Positions 34,719 to 44,934 are shown, counted from the first letter of the stretch. The stretch: 64,000 nucleotides of DNA from Lutibacter litoralis (GCF_014646675.1 NZ_BMNS01000007.1:180568-244567), one strand, 5' to 3'. Translations and numbers: made by a program. Notes: generated by a model not told the origin, from the sequence alone.

Positions 34719-37700
34719 ATGGCATCAAACAAAAAATACTGGAAAAGTGTTGAAGAGCTAAATACAAAAAGCTCTATTGTTGATACGTTAAAACAAAACG
34801 AGTTTGTTGAAGAAATTCCTACCGATGAATTTTTAGGTAATAAAGAGAATTTAGAAACTTCATCAACAACACGTAGAGACTTTTTAAAATACGTTGGATT
34901 TACAACAGCAGCAGCATCTTTAGCAGCTTGTGAAGGTCCTGTTGTTAAATCAATTCCTTATGTAATTAAACCAGATGATATTATCCCTGGCGTTGCAGAA
35001 TATTATGCAACTACAATGGCAGATGGTTTTGATTTTGCAAATATATTAGTAAAAGTTAGAGAAGGACGTCCAATAAAAATTGATCCTAATAAAGAAGCAA
35101 ACGGAAGTACAAATGCACGTGTGCAAGCATCTGTTTTATCATTATATGATAGTCATCGTTTAAAAAAGTCTAGGTTTAATGAAAATGGAGCTGCAATTTC
35201 TTGGGCTAATGCAGATAGTCAAATTATTTCAAAATTAAATGAAGTTAAAGAGGCAGGTTTACCAATCGCAGTTTTAACTGGAACATGTGCGAGCCCTTCT
35301 ACTAAAAAATTAATCAATAATTTAGGTGAAACCTTTGGTAATGTAAACCACGTAGTTTACGATGCTGTTTCAGAATCTACTGCATTAGATGCTTTTGAAG
35401 CAATGTATGGAACAAGAGCGTTACCAGACTATAATTTTGAAAAAGCAGAAGTTATTGTTTCAATTGGCGCAGATTTCTTGGGAGATTGGCAAGGTGGAGG
35501 TTTTGATGCGGGTTATTCAAAAAGTCGTATTCCAACTAACGGAAAAATGTCTCGTCATATTCAGATCGAATCTAATATGACCTTAACAGGTGCAAACGCT
35601 GATAAACGTTTTATGGTAAAACCATCAGAACAAAATTTAGCACTTATTAAATTATACCAAGCAGTTGTAAAAGGAATTGCAACTAGAGAGGCAACTCCTC
35701 TAAATGAAACAATTCAAAAAGCAGCGCAACAAATTAAGGTAGCTGGAACAAAAGCTGTTGTTGTAACTGGAATTCAAGATAAAAACGCACAATTATTAGC
35801 ATTGGCTATTAATCAAGCAATTAATAGTGAGGTTATTGATGTTGTTGCAACTAAAAATGTTAGAATAGGAAATGATGCAGCTGTTGCCCAATTAATTACT
35901 GATATGAATGCAGGTAAAATTGGAGCTGTAATTATAAATAATTCTAATCCAGTGTACACGTTGCCAAATTCAAATGAGTTTGTTGAAGGATTGAAAAAAG
36001 TAAAGTTATCTGTTGCATTCTCTATGCAAGATAATGAAACTGCAAACGCAGTTCAATATGCATTAGCTACACCACACTATTTAGAATCTTGGGGAGATGC
36101 TGTTATTAAAAAAGGACAGTATAGCTTAATGCAACCAACTATTAAACCTTTATTTGATACACGTCAGTTTCAAGATGCATTGTTAGTTTGGACGGGAAGT
36201 ACTACAACTTACTACGATTTCTTAAAAGAAACATGGAATACAGAAGTTTTAGAAGGTAAATCTTGGAACCAAGCCTTACATGATGGCGTTTTTACGGCCG
36301 AATTACCAACAGAAGAAATTACGTTAAGTGAAGTAGATATTGATGCTGCAGGTTCTGAATTAGCAAAAATAACAGGAAGTGAATTTGAACTTTCATTATA
36401 TACAAAAACTGGATTGGGTGATGGTCAAATGGCAAATAATCCTTGGTTACAAGAATTGCCTGATCCTATAACAAGAACATCTTGGGATAATTACTTAACA
36501 ATGTCTAAAGCTGATGCTGAAGTGATTGGAGCAATTAACCATAATGTTGCAAACGGAGCGTTAAATGGAAGCTTAGTTGAAGTTTCAGTTAATGGTATTT
36601 CTGAAGTATTACCAGTTTTAATTCAACCTGGTCAAGCTAAAGGTTCATTAGGATTGGCCTTAGGTTACGGTCGTAAGCAGGGTTTAAAAGCAGAAATGCA
36701 AACTGGAAAGAATGCCTACCAATTTTACAAAGGATTTAATAATTACCAATCAGATGTAACTTTAAAGTTAGTTGCCGGAGAACACGAATTTGCTTGTGTT
36801 CAGTTGCACAATACTTTAATGGGAAGAGGTGATATTATTAAAGAAACTACTATTGATGATTATAACAACGTTGATTCTAAAGAATGGAATGTTGTACCTG
36901 TAGTATCTTTAGATCATAATGAAGTTGAAGCTAACTCTGTAGATTTATGGGAAGCTTTTGATAGATCTGTTGGTCATCATTTTAATTTATCGATAGATTT
37001 AAATGCGTGTACTGGATGTGGAGCCTGTGTTGTCGCTTGTCACGCTGAAAATAATGTGCCTGTTGTTGGTAAAGAAGAAATAAGAAAATCTAGAGATATG
37101 CACTGGTTGCGTATTGATAGATACTATTCTCACGAAGAAGATTTTGCAGGAGATAATGAAAAGAAAGAAGCTGGAACAGGAGTTCTTGGTTATAAAGATA
37201 CAATGGCAGAATTAGAAGATCCTTCTGAAAATCCTTCAGTAGCATTTCAACCTGTAATGTGTCAACATTGTAACCACGCACCTTGTGAAACAGTTTGTCC
37301 TGTAGCAGCGACTTCTCATGGTCGTCAGGGTCAAAATCAAATGGCTTATAACCGTTGTGTAGGAACAAGATATTGTGCAAATAACTGTCCTTATAAAGTA
37401 CGTAGATTTAACTGGTTCAACTATCCAAACAATAGCGAATTTGACTACAATATGAACGATGATCTAGGTAAAATGGTATTAAACCCAGATGTTACTGTTC
37501 GTTCTCGTGGAGTTATGGAAAAATGTTCTATGTGTATTCAAATGACACAAGCAACAATTTTAAAAGCTAAGAAAGAAGGAAGACCCGTAAATACCAACGA
37601 ATTTGAAACTGCTTGCTCTAATGCTTGTACAAATGGAGCTATGGTTTTTGGAGATGTAAACAAGCATGAAGATACAGTTGCAAGTTTAGCAAAGGATAAA

Positions 37701-37784
37701 AGAGCATATCATTTACTTGAGCACATAGGAACAAAACCAAATGTGGTTTATCATGTAAAAGTTAGAAATACACAAGAAGCATAA
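34719..37784 (+). CDS. actB: alternative complex III subunit ActB (molybdopterin-like and iron-sulfur)
   Basis: ActB is the peripheral electron-transfer subunit. The 1021-residue protein has a twin-arginine signal (RRDFLKYVG, R52-R53) with a lipobox cysteine at C71, so it is exported folded and probably lipid-anchored. Residues from about 75 to 740 resemble molybdopterin oxidoreductases, although the cofactor is absent in known Act complexes. The C-terminus carries four cysteine clusters: C764/767/770/774, C848/851/856/860, C880/886/890 and C936/939 with a late pair. This fits three [4Fe-4S] and one [3Fe-4S]. Confidence 0.95.
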   Translation: MASNKKYWKSVEELNTKSSIVDTLKQNEFVEEIPTDEFLGNKENLETSSTTRRDFLKYVGFTTAAASLAACEGPVVKSIPYVIKPDDIIPGVAEYYATTMADGFDFANILVKVREGRPIKIDPNKEANGSTNARVQASVLSLYDSHRLKKSRFNENGAAISWANADSQIISKLNEVKEAGLPIAVLTGTCASPSTKKLINNLGETFGNVNHVVYDAVSESTALDAFEAMYGTRALPDYNFEKAEVIVSIGADFLGDWQGGGFDAGYSKSRIPTNGKMSRHIQIESNMTLTGANADKRFMVKPSEQNLALIKLYQAVVKGIATREATPLNETIQKAAQQIKVAGTKAVVVTGIQDKNAQLLALAINQAINSEVIDVVATKNVRIGNDAAVAQLITDMNAGKIGAVIINNSNPVYTLPNSNEFVEGLKKVKLSVAFSMQDNETANAVQYALATPHYLESWGDAVIKKGQYSLMQPTIKPLFDTRQFQDALLVWTGSTTTYYDFLKETWNTEVLEGKSWNQALHDGVFTAELPTEEITLSEVDIDAAGSELAKITGSEFELSLYTKTGLGDGQMANNPWLQELPDPITRTSWDNYLTMSKADAEVIGAINHNVANGALNGSLVEVSVNGISEVLPVLIQPGQAKGSLGLALGYGRKQGLKAEMQTGKNAYQFYKGFNNYQSDVTLKLVAGEHEFACVQLHNTLMGRGDIIKETTIDDYNNVDSKEWNVVPVVSLDHNEVEANSVDLWEAFDRSVGHHFNLSIDLNACTGCGACVVACHAENNVPVVGKEEIRKSRDMHWLRIDRYYSHEEDFAGDNEKKEAGTGVLGYKDTMAELEDPSENPSVAFQPVMCQHCNHAPCETVCPVAATSHGRQGQNQMAYNRCVGTRYCANNCPYKVRRFNWFNYPNNSEFDYNMNDDLGKMVLNPDVTVRSRGVMEKCSMCIQMTQATILKAKKEGRPVNTNEFETACSNACTNGAMVFGDVNKHEDTVASLAKDKRAYHLLEHIGTKPNVVYHVKVRNTQEA

Positions 37785-37818
37785 GAATATTAATAAAAGA
37801 TAATAATTAAATTAGAAT

Positions 37819-39537
37819 ATGTCGTCTCATTACGAAGCACCTATTAGAAGACCTTTAATTGTTGGGGATAAAAGCTACCACGATATTACTGTGGAAGTTG
37901 CAGCTCCTGTTGAAGGTAAAGCAAATAAATTATGGTGGACAGCTTTTACAATTGCACTGTTAGCCTTTCTTTGGGGTATAGGTTCAATTATATACACCAT
38001 TGGAACAGGAATTGGAGTTTGGGGTTTAAATAAAACCGTAGGTTGGGCCTGGGATATTACCAACTTTGTATGGTGGGTAGGTATCGGTCACGCTGGTACT
38101 TTAATTTCAGCTGTATTGTTGTTGTTCCGTCAAAAATGGAGAATGGGTATTAACCGTTCTGCAGAAGCAATGACTATTTTCTCTGTTGTTCAAGCAGGTT
38201 TGTTCCCAGTTATTCATATGGGACGTGTTTGGAATGCACATTTTGTGTTACCAATACCAAACCAATTTGGAACACTTTGGACTAACTTTAACTCTCCATT
38301 ATTATGGGACGTTTTTGCAATATCAACGTATTTATCGGTTTCATTAGTTTTCTGGTGGACAGGTTTATTACCTGATTTTGCAATGTTACGTGATAGAGCT
38401 GTGAGACCTTTTCAAAAGAAAATTTACAGTTTATTAAGTTTTGGTTGGACAGGTAGAGCTAAAGACTGGCAACGTTTTGAAGAAGTATCTTTGGTGTTAG
38501 CAGGTTTAGCTACACCTCTAGTACTTTCAGTACATACAATTGTATCTTTTGACTTTGCTACTTCGGTAATTCCTGGTTGGCATACAACAATATTCCCTCC
38601 TTACTTTGTTGCAGGAGCAGTATTCTCAGGATTTGCAATGGTAAACACATTGCTTATTATAATGAGAAAAGTTTCAAATTTAGAAGCTTACATTACAAAA
38701 CAACACATAGAGTTAATGAACATTGTAATTATGATTACAGGTTCAATAGTTGGATGTGCATATATTACTGAGTTATTTATAGCTTGGTACTCAGGTGTAG
38801 AATATGAACAATATGCCTTTTTAAATAGAGCAACTGGACCTTATTGGTGGGCTTATTTATTAATGATGAGTTGTAACGTGTTTTCCCCACAGTTTATGTG
38901 GTCGAAAAGATTAAGACAAAGTATTACTTTCTCGTTCATTATTTCAATAGTTGTAAATATTGGAATGTGGTTTGAGCGTTTTGTAATTATTGTAACTTCA
39001 TTACATAGAGACTACTTGCCATCATCTTGGACAATGTTCTCACCTACATTTGTTGATATAGGAATATATGTTGGAACCATAGGATTCTTCTTTGTATTAT
39101 TTTTATTATATGCAAGAACATTCCCTGTAATTGCGCAAGCAGAGGTGAAATCTATTTTGAAATCTTCTGGAGAGGCTTATAAATTATTTAGAGATGCAGG
39201 AGGAAAAAATCCTGCGCCAGCAAAAGTAGTAAAAGCTTCAAAAAAAGCTGTTGAAACTATTGTTGAAGATCTAGCAGAGCAGAAAAAAGAATTATTAGGA
39301 AGCCTAGGTATATTTGATGCAGCAACTCAAACTGCTGATGATCTAAAGCTTATTAGTGGCGTTGGTCCTAAGTTAGAAAAAACATTAAATACTATTGGTA
39401 TTTATAGTTTTGATCAAGTTAGTAAAATGACTGAAAAAGAATATGATTTGTTAGACTCACTTTTAGAATCATTTAAAGGAAGAGCAAAACGAGATGATTG
39501 GGCAGGACAAGCTAAAAACTTAAAAAATAACGGGTAA
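37819..39537 (+). CDS. actC: alternative complex III subunit ActC (NrfD-like) with C-terminal helix-hairpin-helix tail
   Basis: ActC is an NrfD/PsrC-type integral membrane subunit that binds menaquinol. About ten hydrophobic segments span residues 35-445, including the GHAGTLISAVLLLFRQKW loop typical of the family. At 572 residues it is about 100 longer than a standard ActC. The extra C-terminus holds an Ala/Lys linker and a helix-hairpin-helix-like module (LKLISGVGPKLEKTLNTIG, about 512-530) of the kind also fused to ribosomal L21-like and other non-DNA proteins. Its role here is unknown; on topology it should face the cytoplasm. Confidence 0.93.
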   Translation: MSSHYEAPIRRPLIVGDKSYHDITVEVAAPVEGKANKLWWTAFTIALLAFLWGIGSIIYTIGTGIGVWGLNKTVGWAWDITNFVWWVGIGHAGTLISAVLLLFRQKWRMGINRSAEAMTIFSVVQAGLFPVIHMGRVWNAHFVLPIPNQFGTLWTNFNSPLLWDVFAISTYLSVSLVFWWTGLLPDFAMLRDRAVRPFQKKIYSLLSFGWTGRAKDWQRFEEVSLVLAGLATPLVLSVHTIVSFDFATSVIPGWHTTIFPPYFVAGAVFSGFAMVNTLLIIMRKVSNLEAYITKQHIELMNIVIMITGSIVGCAYITELFIAWYSGVEYEQYAFLNRATGPYWWAYLLMMSCNVFSPQFMWSKRLRQSITFSFIISIVVNIGMWFERFVIIVTSLHRDYLPSSWTMFSPTFVDIGIYVGTIGFFFVLFLLYARTFPVIAQAEVKSILKSSGEAYKLFRDAGGKNPAPAKVVKASKKAVETIVEDLAEQKKELLGSLGIFDAATQTADDLKLISGVGPKLEKTLNTIGIYSFDQVSKMTEKEYDLLDSLLESFKGRAKRDDWAGQAKNLKNNG

Positions 39538-39539
39538 TT

Positions 39540-40061
39540 ATGAGCTCAAAAGTAATACAAGCAATGTATAATGATGATGATATCCTTATGGATGCCGTTA
39601 AAGAAGTGCGTGCAGCAAATCATCATATTGAAGAAGTTTATACACCATTTCCAGTTCATGGATTAGATAAAGCTATGGGGCTTAAAGGAACACGAATTGC
39701 AATTACTGCATTTTTGTACGGTTGTGTTGGTTTTTCATTCTCTATTTGGATGATGAATTATATGATGATAGAACAATGGCCGCAAGATATAGGTGGTAAA
39801 CCTAGTTTTACATTTTTTCAAAATATGCCAGCTTTTGTTCCAATAATGTTTGAAATGAGTGTGTTTTTTGCGGCACATTTAATGGTAATTACTTTTTATA
39901 TGAGAAGTAGATTATGGCCATTTAAAGAAGCAGAAAATCCAGACCCTAGAACAACAGATGATATGTTTGTAATGGAAGTGGCTGTAGATGAAAATGAGCA
40001 AGAGTTAGTTTCATTTTTAGAAAATACAGGAACTGTTGAAATTAAAGTAACTGAAAAGTAG
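39540..40061 (+). CDS. actD: alternative complex III subunit ActD (DUF3341)
   Basis: ActD is a small membrane subunit of alternative complex III. The 173-residue protein has a soluble N-terminal part (about 1-55), two membrane helices (TRIAITAFLYGCVGFSFSIW and FVPIMFEMSVFFAAHLMVIT), and a short C-terminal domain. The GGKPSF motif between the helices is typical of DUF3341. It starts two bases after the actC stop, so translation is coupled. Confidence 0.94.
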   Translation: MSSKVIQAMYNDDDILMDAVKEVRAANHHIEEVYTPFPVHGLDKAMGLKGTRIAITAFLYGCVGFSFSIWMMNYMMIEQWPQDIGGKPSFTFFQNMPAFVPIMFEMSVFFAAHLMVITFYMRSRLWPFKEAENPDPRTTDDMFVMEVAVDENEQELVSFLENTGTVEIKVTEK

Positions 40062-40069
40062 AAATTAAA

Positions 40070-40624
40070 ATGAAGAACATTTTAAAAATAACAATAGCAT
40101 TGGCTTTTTTATTTAGTTTATCATCTTGTTGGGGTGATAAATCTAAGCCAAATTACCAATATATGCCAGATATGTACAAATCAGTTGGGTATGAAACCTA
40201 TACTGAAAACCCTAATTTTTCAAACGGAATGACAACGCAACTTCCAGTTGAGGGAACTATTGCCAGAGGAGATGTTCCTTATGAATATGAAAATACAAAT
40301 GAAGGTTATGAGGCTGCGAAAATAGATCTTAAAAATCCTTTAGAACTTACTGAAGCTAATTTAGATAATGGAAAAAAAATGTATGATATTTATTGTATGT
40401 CTTGCCACGGAAAATCTGGAGCAGGAGATGGAGTATTGGTACAAAGAGAAAAGTTTTTAGGAATTCCTAATTATAAAGATAGAGAGATAACTGAAGGAAG
40501 TATTTATCACGTAATTATGCATGGTAGAAATTTAATGGGGTCTCATTCGTCTCAATTAACCACTAAGGAACGTTGGCAAGTTACTATGTATGTGCAACAA
40601 CTTAGAACCGAATTATTAAAATAA
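40070..40624 (+). CDS. actE: alternative complex III subunit ActE, mono-haem cytochrome c lipoprotein
   Basis: ActE is the mono-haem c subunit. The 184-residue precursor has a lipoprotein signal peptide with cysteine C20 (LFSLSSC), a linker with MPDMYKSVGYETY, and one haem site CMSCHG (C109, C112, H113). A later HGRNLMGSH segment supplies the likely methionine ligand. It should sit on the periplasmic face, anchored by lipid, beside ActA. It lies 8 bases after actD. Confidence 0.95.
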   Translation: MKNILKITIALAFLFSLSSCWGDKSKPNYQYMPDMYKSVGYETYTENPNFSNGMTTQLPVEGTIARGDVPYEYENTNEGYEAAKIDLKNPLELTEANLDNGKKMYDIYCMSCHGKSGAGDGVLVQREKFLGIPNYKDREITEGSIYHVIMHGRNLMGSHSSQLTTKERWQVTMYVQQLRTELLK

Positions 40625-40652
40625 CACTTTTACTAAGATAGAAATTAAAGAT

Positions 40653-41978
40653 ATGTATACCTTTTCAAGTAAATTAAAAACATTTTCTTATGCCTTAATG
40701 ATAGTAGGTATTTTAGGTGTTGCTTACGGTTTTTTTACTACACCAAGTTCTGTAGAAGATGTTAAAGTAATGCTTCAAGAGAGTCATGATACTCATGGTG
40801 AAGTTGCTACAGCACATGACAGCGATGCACATTTAGATGATTCTAATTCACACGATTCTGCGCATTCCGATGATACACATGCAGAGCACGTATATCACCT
40901 ATTAAAGAACAAACCTTGGTCAGCATTATATGTTGCACTATTTTTCTTTTTTATAATTTCACTAGGAACATTAGCGTTTTATGCAATACAACACGCTTCT
41001 CAAGCAGGTTGGCCAGTAGTTTTATTTAGAGTAATGGAGGCAATAACGGCCTATTTACCAATAGGTGGAATTTTATTATTTGTATTTTTTGTGTTGTCAT
41101 CATTACATTTAAATCATTTATTTGTTTGGATGGATCCTGAAGTTGTGGCGCATGATGAATTAATTCAAAATAAAACTGGGTATTTAAACGTACCATTCTT
41201 TTTAATTAGAGCTGCAATTTATATGGCAGGTTGGATTTGGTATCGTCAACATTCAAGAAAGTTAACTTTAGCTCAAGATAATGCTACTGATTTAAGCAAT
41301 TACACAAAATTGTTTAAGCGTTCAGCGGCCTTTTTAGTATTCTTTTTAGTAACAGAGTCTATGATGTCTTGGGACTGGATAATGTCTTTAGACCCACATT
41401 GGTTTAGTACCTTATTTGGATGGTATCTTTTTGCAAGTATGATAGTTTCTGCAATAACTACTATAGCATTAGTTTCTATATATTTAAAAGGAAAAGGGTA
41501 TTTAGAATTTGTAAACAATAGCCATTTACATGATTTGGCAAAATTTATGTTCGGATTTAGTATTTTTTGGACATATTTATGGTTCTCTCAATTTATGTTA
41601 ATTTGGTATGCAAATATTCCAGAAGAGGTTACCTATTTTGTTACAAGGTTTAATGATTATAAAATTCCATTTTTAGGAATGTTAGTTTTAAATTTTGTTT
41701 TCCCTTTATTAGTTTTAATGAATAGTGATTACAAACGTGTAAACTGGTTTATAGTTACAACTGGTATTGTAATATTAATAGGACATTACGTAGATATTTT
41801 TGTAATGATTATGCCAGCAACGGTTGGAGATCAATGGTATTTTGGAATTTCAGAAATAAGTTCGGCATTATTAGTTTTAGGAATATTTATTTATGTTGTA
41901 TTTAATGCATTATCAAAAGCTCCATTATTAGCAAAAGGAAGTCCTTTTATAAAAGAAAGTGAACATTTTCACTACTAA
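40653..41978 (+). CDS. actF: alternative complex III subunit ActF with a His/Asp-rich loop
   Basis: ActF is the second NrfD-related membrane subunit, annotated in many genomes as quinol:cytochrome c oxidoreductase. The 441-residue protein has about ten hydrophobic segments. Between the first (about 12-30) and second (about 90-110) lies an unusual stretch with nine histidines and eight Asp/Glu-type acids at residues 45-82 (for example HDTHGE, HDSDAH), which resembles a metal-binding loop. It ends the act operon and is followed by a terminator before coxB. Confidence 0.94.
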   Translation: MYTFSSKLKTFSYALMIVGILGVAYGFFTTPSSVEDVKVMLQESHDTHGEVATAHDSDAHLDDSNSHDSAHSDDTHAEHVYHLLKNKPWSALYVALFFFFIISLGTLAFYAIQHASQAGWPVVLFRVMEAITAYLPIGGILLFVFFVLSSLHLNHLFVWMDPEVVAHDELIQNKTGYLNVPFFLIRAAIYMAGWIWYRQHSRKLTLAQDNATDLSNYTKLFKRSAAFLVFFLVTESMMSWDWIMSLDPHWFSTLFGWYLFASMIVSAITTIALVSIYLKGKGYLEFVNNSHLHDLAKFMFGFSIFWTYLWFSQFMLIWYANIPEEVTYFVTRFNDYKIPFLGMLVLNFVFPLLVLMNSDYKRVNWFIVTTGIVILIGHYVDIFVMIMPATVGDQWYFGISEISSALLVLGIFIYVVFNALSKAPLLAKGSPFIKESEHFHY

Positions 41979-42003
41979 TTAATAAAATATTCTCATAGAA
42001 AAG

Positions 42004-42036
42004 AGTCCTGAATACAAATTATTCAGGATTTTTTTT
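42004..42036 (+). terminator. Rho-independent terminator between actF and coxB
   Basis: A 9-bp stem TCCTGAATA / TATTCAGGA with a 5-base loop is followed by eight T residues, 25 bases after the actF stop. Confidence 0.88.
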
Positions 42037-42043
42037 ATATTTG
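42036..42043 (+). promoter_or_regulatory. -7 promoter box of coxB
   Basis: TATATTTG matches TAnnTTTG and starts at the last T of the actF terminator, 30 bases before the coxB ATG. The oxidase genes therefore have their own transcription start. Confidence 0.6.
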
Positions 42044-42072
42044 GCACAACTAAAAAAATCTAAATTAAAAAA

Positions 42073-43080
42073 ATGACAGCATTACTTTATATTTTACTGG
42101 CAATTGTTGTAGCAGTAGCTATCTGGCAAGTAACGAGTATTCTAAATTTTAAAAGTGTAATTGCAACTGAAAAAGATAATAACACACAAGGTATTTTATT
42201 TGCAGTTTTTGGAGTATTCTTTTACGGATTAATGATCTTTTCTTTTGTAAAATACTCAATAATTTTACTGCCGGATTCGGCATCTGTAGAAGGAGAAAGT
42301 TACGATACTTTGTATATGGTTACAATGGTATTAATATTGGTAGTTCAAGCAATTACACAATTTTTACTCTTTTATTTTGCTTTTAAATATAGAGGAATAA
42401 AGGACAGAAAAGCATTATTTTATGCAGATAGTCATAAATTAGAATTAATTTGGACTGTAGTTCCTGCAGTTGTTCTAGCAGGTTTAGTACTTTATGGATT
42501 ATCTGTTTGGGTTGATGTTATGGATCCTTCAGATGCAGAAAACCCATTAATTGTTGAAGTGTATGCAAAACAGTTTTCTTGGGAAGCTCGTTATGCAGGA
42601 GAAGATAATGAATTAGGTTTAGCGAATGTTAGAAACATAAAGGGAATTAACACAATGGGTGTTGATATGTCCGACAAAAATGCATTAGATGATATTCCTG
42701 TACGCGAATTACGTTTGCCAAAAGGAAGAAAAGTAATTTTTAAATTCCGTTCTCAAGATGTATTGCACTCTGCATATATGCCGCATTTTAGAGCACAAAT
42801 GAATTGTGTTCCAGGTATGGTAACTCAATTTGCTTTTACACCTTCATTAACAACTGAAGAAATGCGATTGAACGATAAAACAATTGCTAAAGTTGATGGG
42901 ATTAATAAAATACGAGCAGAAAAAGGGGAGGACACGTATGAGTTCGACTACTTACTTTTATGTAATAAAATTTGTGGTTCTTCTCATTACAATATGCAAA
43001 TGAAAATTATTGTTGAAGAAGAAGAAGATTTTAATGCCTGGATAAAAAATCAAAAAACAATGGCGCAAGTTGTGCAATAA
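42073..43080 (+). CDS. coxB: cytochrome c oxidase subunit II
   Basis: Subunit II receives electrons from cytochrome c or alternative complex III through the CuA centre. The 335-residue protein has three hydrophobic stretches (about 1-22, 45-70, 85-110 and the 130s) before a periplasmic cupredoxin domain. The CuA ligands are intact: H232 in VLHSAYMP, then C297, C301, H305 and M308 in CNKICGSSHYNM. The backbone-ligand position usually occupied by Glu is Lys. There is no fused cytochrome c domain, so this is aa3-type, not caa3. Confidence 0.95.
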   Translation: MTALLYILLAIVVAVAIWQVTSILNFKSVIATEKDNNTQGILFAVFGVFFYGLMIFSFVKYSIILLPDSASVEGESYDTLYMVTMVLILVVQAITQFLLFYFAFKYRGIKDRKALFYADSHKLELIWTVVPAVVLAGLVLYGLSVWVDVMDPSDAENPLIVEVYAKQFSWEARYAGEDNELGLANVRNIKGINTMGVDMSDKNALDDIPVRELRLPKGRKVIFKFRSQDVLHSAYMPHFRAQMNCVPGMVTQFAFTPSLTTEEMRLNDKTIAKVDGINKIRAEKGEDTYEFDYLLLCNKICGSSHYNMQMKIIVEEEEDFNAWIKNQKTMAQVVQ

Positions 43081-43118
43081 ATTAACTAACTACTATACTA
43101 CTAAATTAAAAATAGATT

Positions 43119-44870
43119 ATGTCAGATCATCATCATAAAGAAACATATATTACTAAATACGTTTTTAGTACTGACCATAAAATGATTGCAAAACAGTATT
43201 TAGTTACTGGTATTTTTATGGGTGTTATCGGTGTATTTATGTCCATGTTATTTCGTTTGCAAATTGCTTGGCCAGATAGATCGTTTACTATTATTGAAGC
43301 TTTTTTAGGGAACCATCAAGACGGTGGGGTTATGTCTCCAGATATTTACTTGGCCTTAGTAACAATACATGGTACCATTATGGTTTTCTTTGTATTAACC
43401 GCGGGTTTAAGTGGAACGTTTAGTAACTTATTAATTCCATTACAAATTGGAGCCCGTGATATGGCTTCAGGTTTTTTAAATATGGTTTCTTATTGGTTAT
43501 TCTTTTTATCGAGTGTAATAATGGTTATTTCACTTTTTGTTGAAGCAGGACCGGCTTCTGCAGGTTGGACAATTTATCCACCCTTAAGTGCATTACCGCA
43601 AGCAATTCCAGGTTCTGGAATGGGTATGACACTTTGGTTAGTATCAATGGCAATATTCATAGCATCCTCTTTAATGGGAGCTTTAAATTATATAGTAACG
43701 GTTCTTAATTTAAGAACTGTTGGTATGAAAATGACAAGATTACCATTAACAATTTGGGCGTTTTTTGTAACAGCTATAATTGGAGTAGTTTCGTTTCCAG
43801 TATTATTATCAGCGGCTTTGTTGTTGATTTTTGATAGAAGTTTTGGAACGTCATTCTTTTTATCAGATATATTTATTCAAGGTGAAGTATTGCATTATCA
43901 AGGAGGATCCCCAGTTTTATTTGAACATTTATTTTGGTTTTTAGGGCATCCTGAAGTATATATTGTAATACTACCAGCAATGGGGATCGTATCTGAAATT
44001 ATTGCTTGTAACTCTCGTAAACCAATATTTGGATATAGAGCTATGATTGGTTCTATTATCGCAATCGCATTTTTATCGACAATTGTTTGGGGACATCACA
44101 TGTTTGTTTCTGGGATGAATCCATTTTTAGGTTCTGTTTTTACATTTACAACATTACTAATTGCAATTCCATCAGCAGTAAAAGCATTTAACTGGATTAC
44201 TACCATGTGGAAAGGAAATATTCAAATGAATACGGCAATGCTCTTTTCAATTGGGTTTGTTTCTACATTTATTTCTGGAGGTTTAACAGGATTAGTGCTT
44301 GGAGATAGTGCCTTAGATATTAATGTACATGATACTTATTTTGTAGTTGCCCACTTTCATTTAGTAATGGGAGTTTCTGCAATTTATGGTATGTTTGCAG
44401 GTGTATATCACTGGTTTCCTAAACTATTTGGTAGAATGATGAATAAAACATTAGGATACTGGCACTTTTGGATAACTGTTGTTGCTGCTTATGGAGTTTT
44501 CTTCCCGATGCATTTTGTAGGTTTAGCAGGGTTACCTCGTAGGTATTATGCAAATACAGCTTTTCCTTTATTTGATGATGTAGCTGATGTAAATATTGTA
44601 ATTACAATGTTTGCAATATTAGGTGGTGCAGCTCAGATTATTTTCTTAGCAAATTTCTTTATTAGTATTTATAAAGGTAAAAAAGCAACTCAAAACCCAT
44701 GGAAATCCAATACTTTAGAATGGACAACTCCGGTTGAACATGTTCACGGAAATTGGCCTGGAGAAATTCCAGCGGTGCATAGGTGGGCTTACGATTATAG
44801 CAAACCTGGACATGAAGAAGATTATGTATTACAAACAACACCACTAAAAGAAGGGGAAGAAGAATCTTAA
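43119..44870 (+). CDS. coxA: cytochrome c oxidase subunit I
   Basis: Subunit I reduces oxygen at the haem a3-CuB centre and pumps protons. The 583-residue protein has twelve membrane helices. Ligands are complete: H84 and H414 for haem a, H412 for haem a3, and H277, H326 and H327 for CuB. The covalent-bond tyrosine is in GHPEVY (Y281), and the D-channel glutamate E279 and the GARDMA aspartate are present. The K-channel lysine lies in PSAVKAFNW, so it belongs to the A-type family. No subunit III gene follows within the window. Confidence 0.96.
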   Translation: MSDHHHKETYITKYVFSTDHKMIAKQYLVTGIFMGVIGVFMSMLFRLQIAWPDRSFTIIEAFLGNHQDGGVMSPDIYLALVTIHGTIMVFFVLTAGLSGTFSNLLIPLQIGARDMASGFLNMVSYWLFFLSSVIMVISLFVEAGPASAGWTIYPPLSALPQAIPGSGMGMTLWLVSMAIFIASSLMGALNYIVTVLNLRTVGMKMTRLPLTIWAFFVTAIIGVVSFPVLLSAALLLIFDRSFGTSFFLSDIFIQGEVLHYQGGSPVLFEHLFWFLGHPEVYIVILPAMGIVSEIIACNSRKPIFGYRAMIGSIIAIAFLSTIVWGHHMFVSGMNPFLGSVFTFTTLLIAIPSAVKAFNWITTMWKGNIQMNTAMLFSIGFVSTFISGGLTGLVLGDSALDINVHDTYFVVAHFHLVMGVSAIYGMFAGVYHWFPKLFGRMMNKTLGYWHFWITVVAAYGVFFPMHFVGLAGLPRRYYANTAFPLFDDVADVNIVITMFAILGGAAQIIFLANFFISIYKGKKATQNPWKSNTLEWTTPVEHVHGNWPGEIPAVHRWAYDYSKPGHEEDYVLQTTPLKEGEEES

Positions 44871-44881
44871 CTTTAATTTAT

Positions 44882-44920
44882 AAAAAAAAGCCTTTTCAAT
44901 TAATTGAAAAGGCTTTTTTT
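44882..44920. terminator. bidirectional terminator between coxA and the GH109-like gene
   Basis: A 38-base perfect palindrome (AAGCCTTTTCAATT mirrored as AATTGAAAAGGCTT, with A and T runs outside) lies between convergent genes and can terminate both. Confidence 0.92.
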
Positions 44921-44934
44921 AGTACGTAATGTTA

